NCBI GenBank assembly: GCA_010027915.1
Contig: RGUG01000011.1
Coordinates: 1 to 15,205, forward strand
Direction of reading: 5' to 3'
DNA length: 15,205 nucleotides
Source of the DNA: a bacterium
GTDB taxonomy: Bacteria; Margulisbacteria; Marinamargulisbacteria; SXXA01
How positions within the stretch are numbered: position 1 is the first letter of the stretch; each line of letters opens with the position of its first letter. The position numbers and the translations under genes are program-made. The notes under the pieces are model-generated. The model was not told where the DNA came from. It saw only the letters and a list, made by a program, of their open reading frames with translations, and searched no databases. Of this stretch, positions 15,043-15,205 are shown in pieces.

Positions 15043-15205
15043 TTACAAGGCCTGAATATCGGATAATGACAAACCCGTGATATCCGCAATGTCTTGAAGG
15101 GGATATCCTTTTGCTTTTAAGCGGTTTGCCATGTCCATTTTTTTCTTGTTGTTTCCCTTGGATCAGTCCCTCTTGTTTGCCTTGGATCAGTCCCTCTTGT
15201 TTGCC
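15043..15205 (-). pseudogene. Rpn/PD-(D/E)XK transposase-like nuclease, C-terminal fragment with frameshift (5' part outside window)
   Basis: Entering from the right edge, the minus strand reads two copies of the octapeptide GKQEGLIQ, then GKQQEK. After a one-base frame change it reads MDMANRLKAKGYPLQDIADI and TGLSLSDIQAL, ending at TAA (15045-15043). Repeats of the EGxxEG type followed by a short helix-turn-helix-like 'AKG...IAEITGLS...I' tail are the usual C-terminus of Rpn (recombination-promoting nuclease, PDDEXK transposase-like) proteins. The two halves are in different frames, joined at an A7 run (15138-15144). Continuing in the upstream frame gives unrelated sequence, and the downstream frame has a stop just upstream of the join. 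I therefore call it a frameshifted pseudogene, with programmed slippage or a sequencing error as alternatives. The nuclease core is outside the window. Confidence 0.65.
15157..15204. repeat. 24-bp tandem repeat, two perfect copies
   Basis: Two identical 24-bp units (15157-15180 and 15181-15204) are directly adjacent and may continue past the right edge. Each encodes the octapeptide GKQEGLIQ on the minus strand. A degenerate partial copy precedes them at 15145-15156. The unit length is a multiple of three, so copy-number change would keep the frame. Confidence 0.9.

Overview
The window is about 15.2 kb of moderate-GC bacterial chromosome. Nearly everything is transcribed leftward (minus strand). 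The gene content points to a diderm (outer-membrane) bacterium outside the Proteobacteria. It has hldD (ADP-heptose epimerase, normally for lipopolysaccharide inner core), a family 25-like glycosyltransferase and a SurA/PPIC-type envelope foldase. It also has SepF, a division protein typical of Gram-positives, Cyanobacteria and their relatives, next to a YlmE/YggS gene as in Firmicutes. That mix suits a diderm lineage of the Terrabacteria (for example Vampirovibrionia/Melainabacteria, Margulisbacteria or Negativicutes-like bacteria). The lineage is inferred; the gene identities are read from the sequence.

Layout, left to right. 1-7808 (minus) is one tightly packed run of eight genes, read from the right: yggS, sepF, mazG, rseP-like M50 protease, tkt, ftsE, ftsX, and a membrane-anchored SurA/PPIC-like protein that runs off the left edge. 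Five of its seven junctions are ATGA stop/start overlaps, so it is very probably one operon with coupled translation. It joins division (SepF, FtsEX), envelope quality control (M50 protease, PPIC foldase), nucleotide sanitation (MazG), PLP homeostasis (YggS) and the pentose phosphate pathway (Tkt). 7809-7971 is a divergent intergenic stretch. 7972-8808 (plus) is the glycosyltransferase, the only plus-strand gene. 8876-11925 (minus) is a second cluster: CNNM/CorC-type membrane protein, hldD and an alpha/beta hydrolase. 12023-13087 (minus) is bioB, whose start overlaps the end of an unrecognised membrane-anchored coiled-coil gene (13075-14178). 14287-14362 (minus) is tRNA-Ala(GGC). 14363-15042 holds no gene I can recognise. 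15043-15205 is the 3' end of an Rpn/PD-(D/E)XK transposase-like gene with a frameshift in an A7 run and a 24-bp tandem repeat.

The left 12 kb is conserved housekeeping sequence. The right 2-3 kb, around the tRNA, is accessory in character: an orphan membrane gene inserted against bioB, a long non-coding stretch and a decayed mobile-nuclease gene. I did not find a clear new multi-gene system. The best candidates for new biology are the 367-residue orphan gene, the PPIC plus helical-repeat architecture of the left-edge protein, and the operon that couples SepF and FtsEX to an M50 protease.
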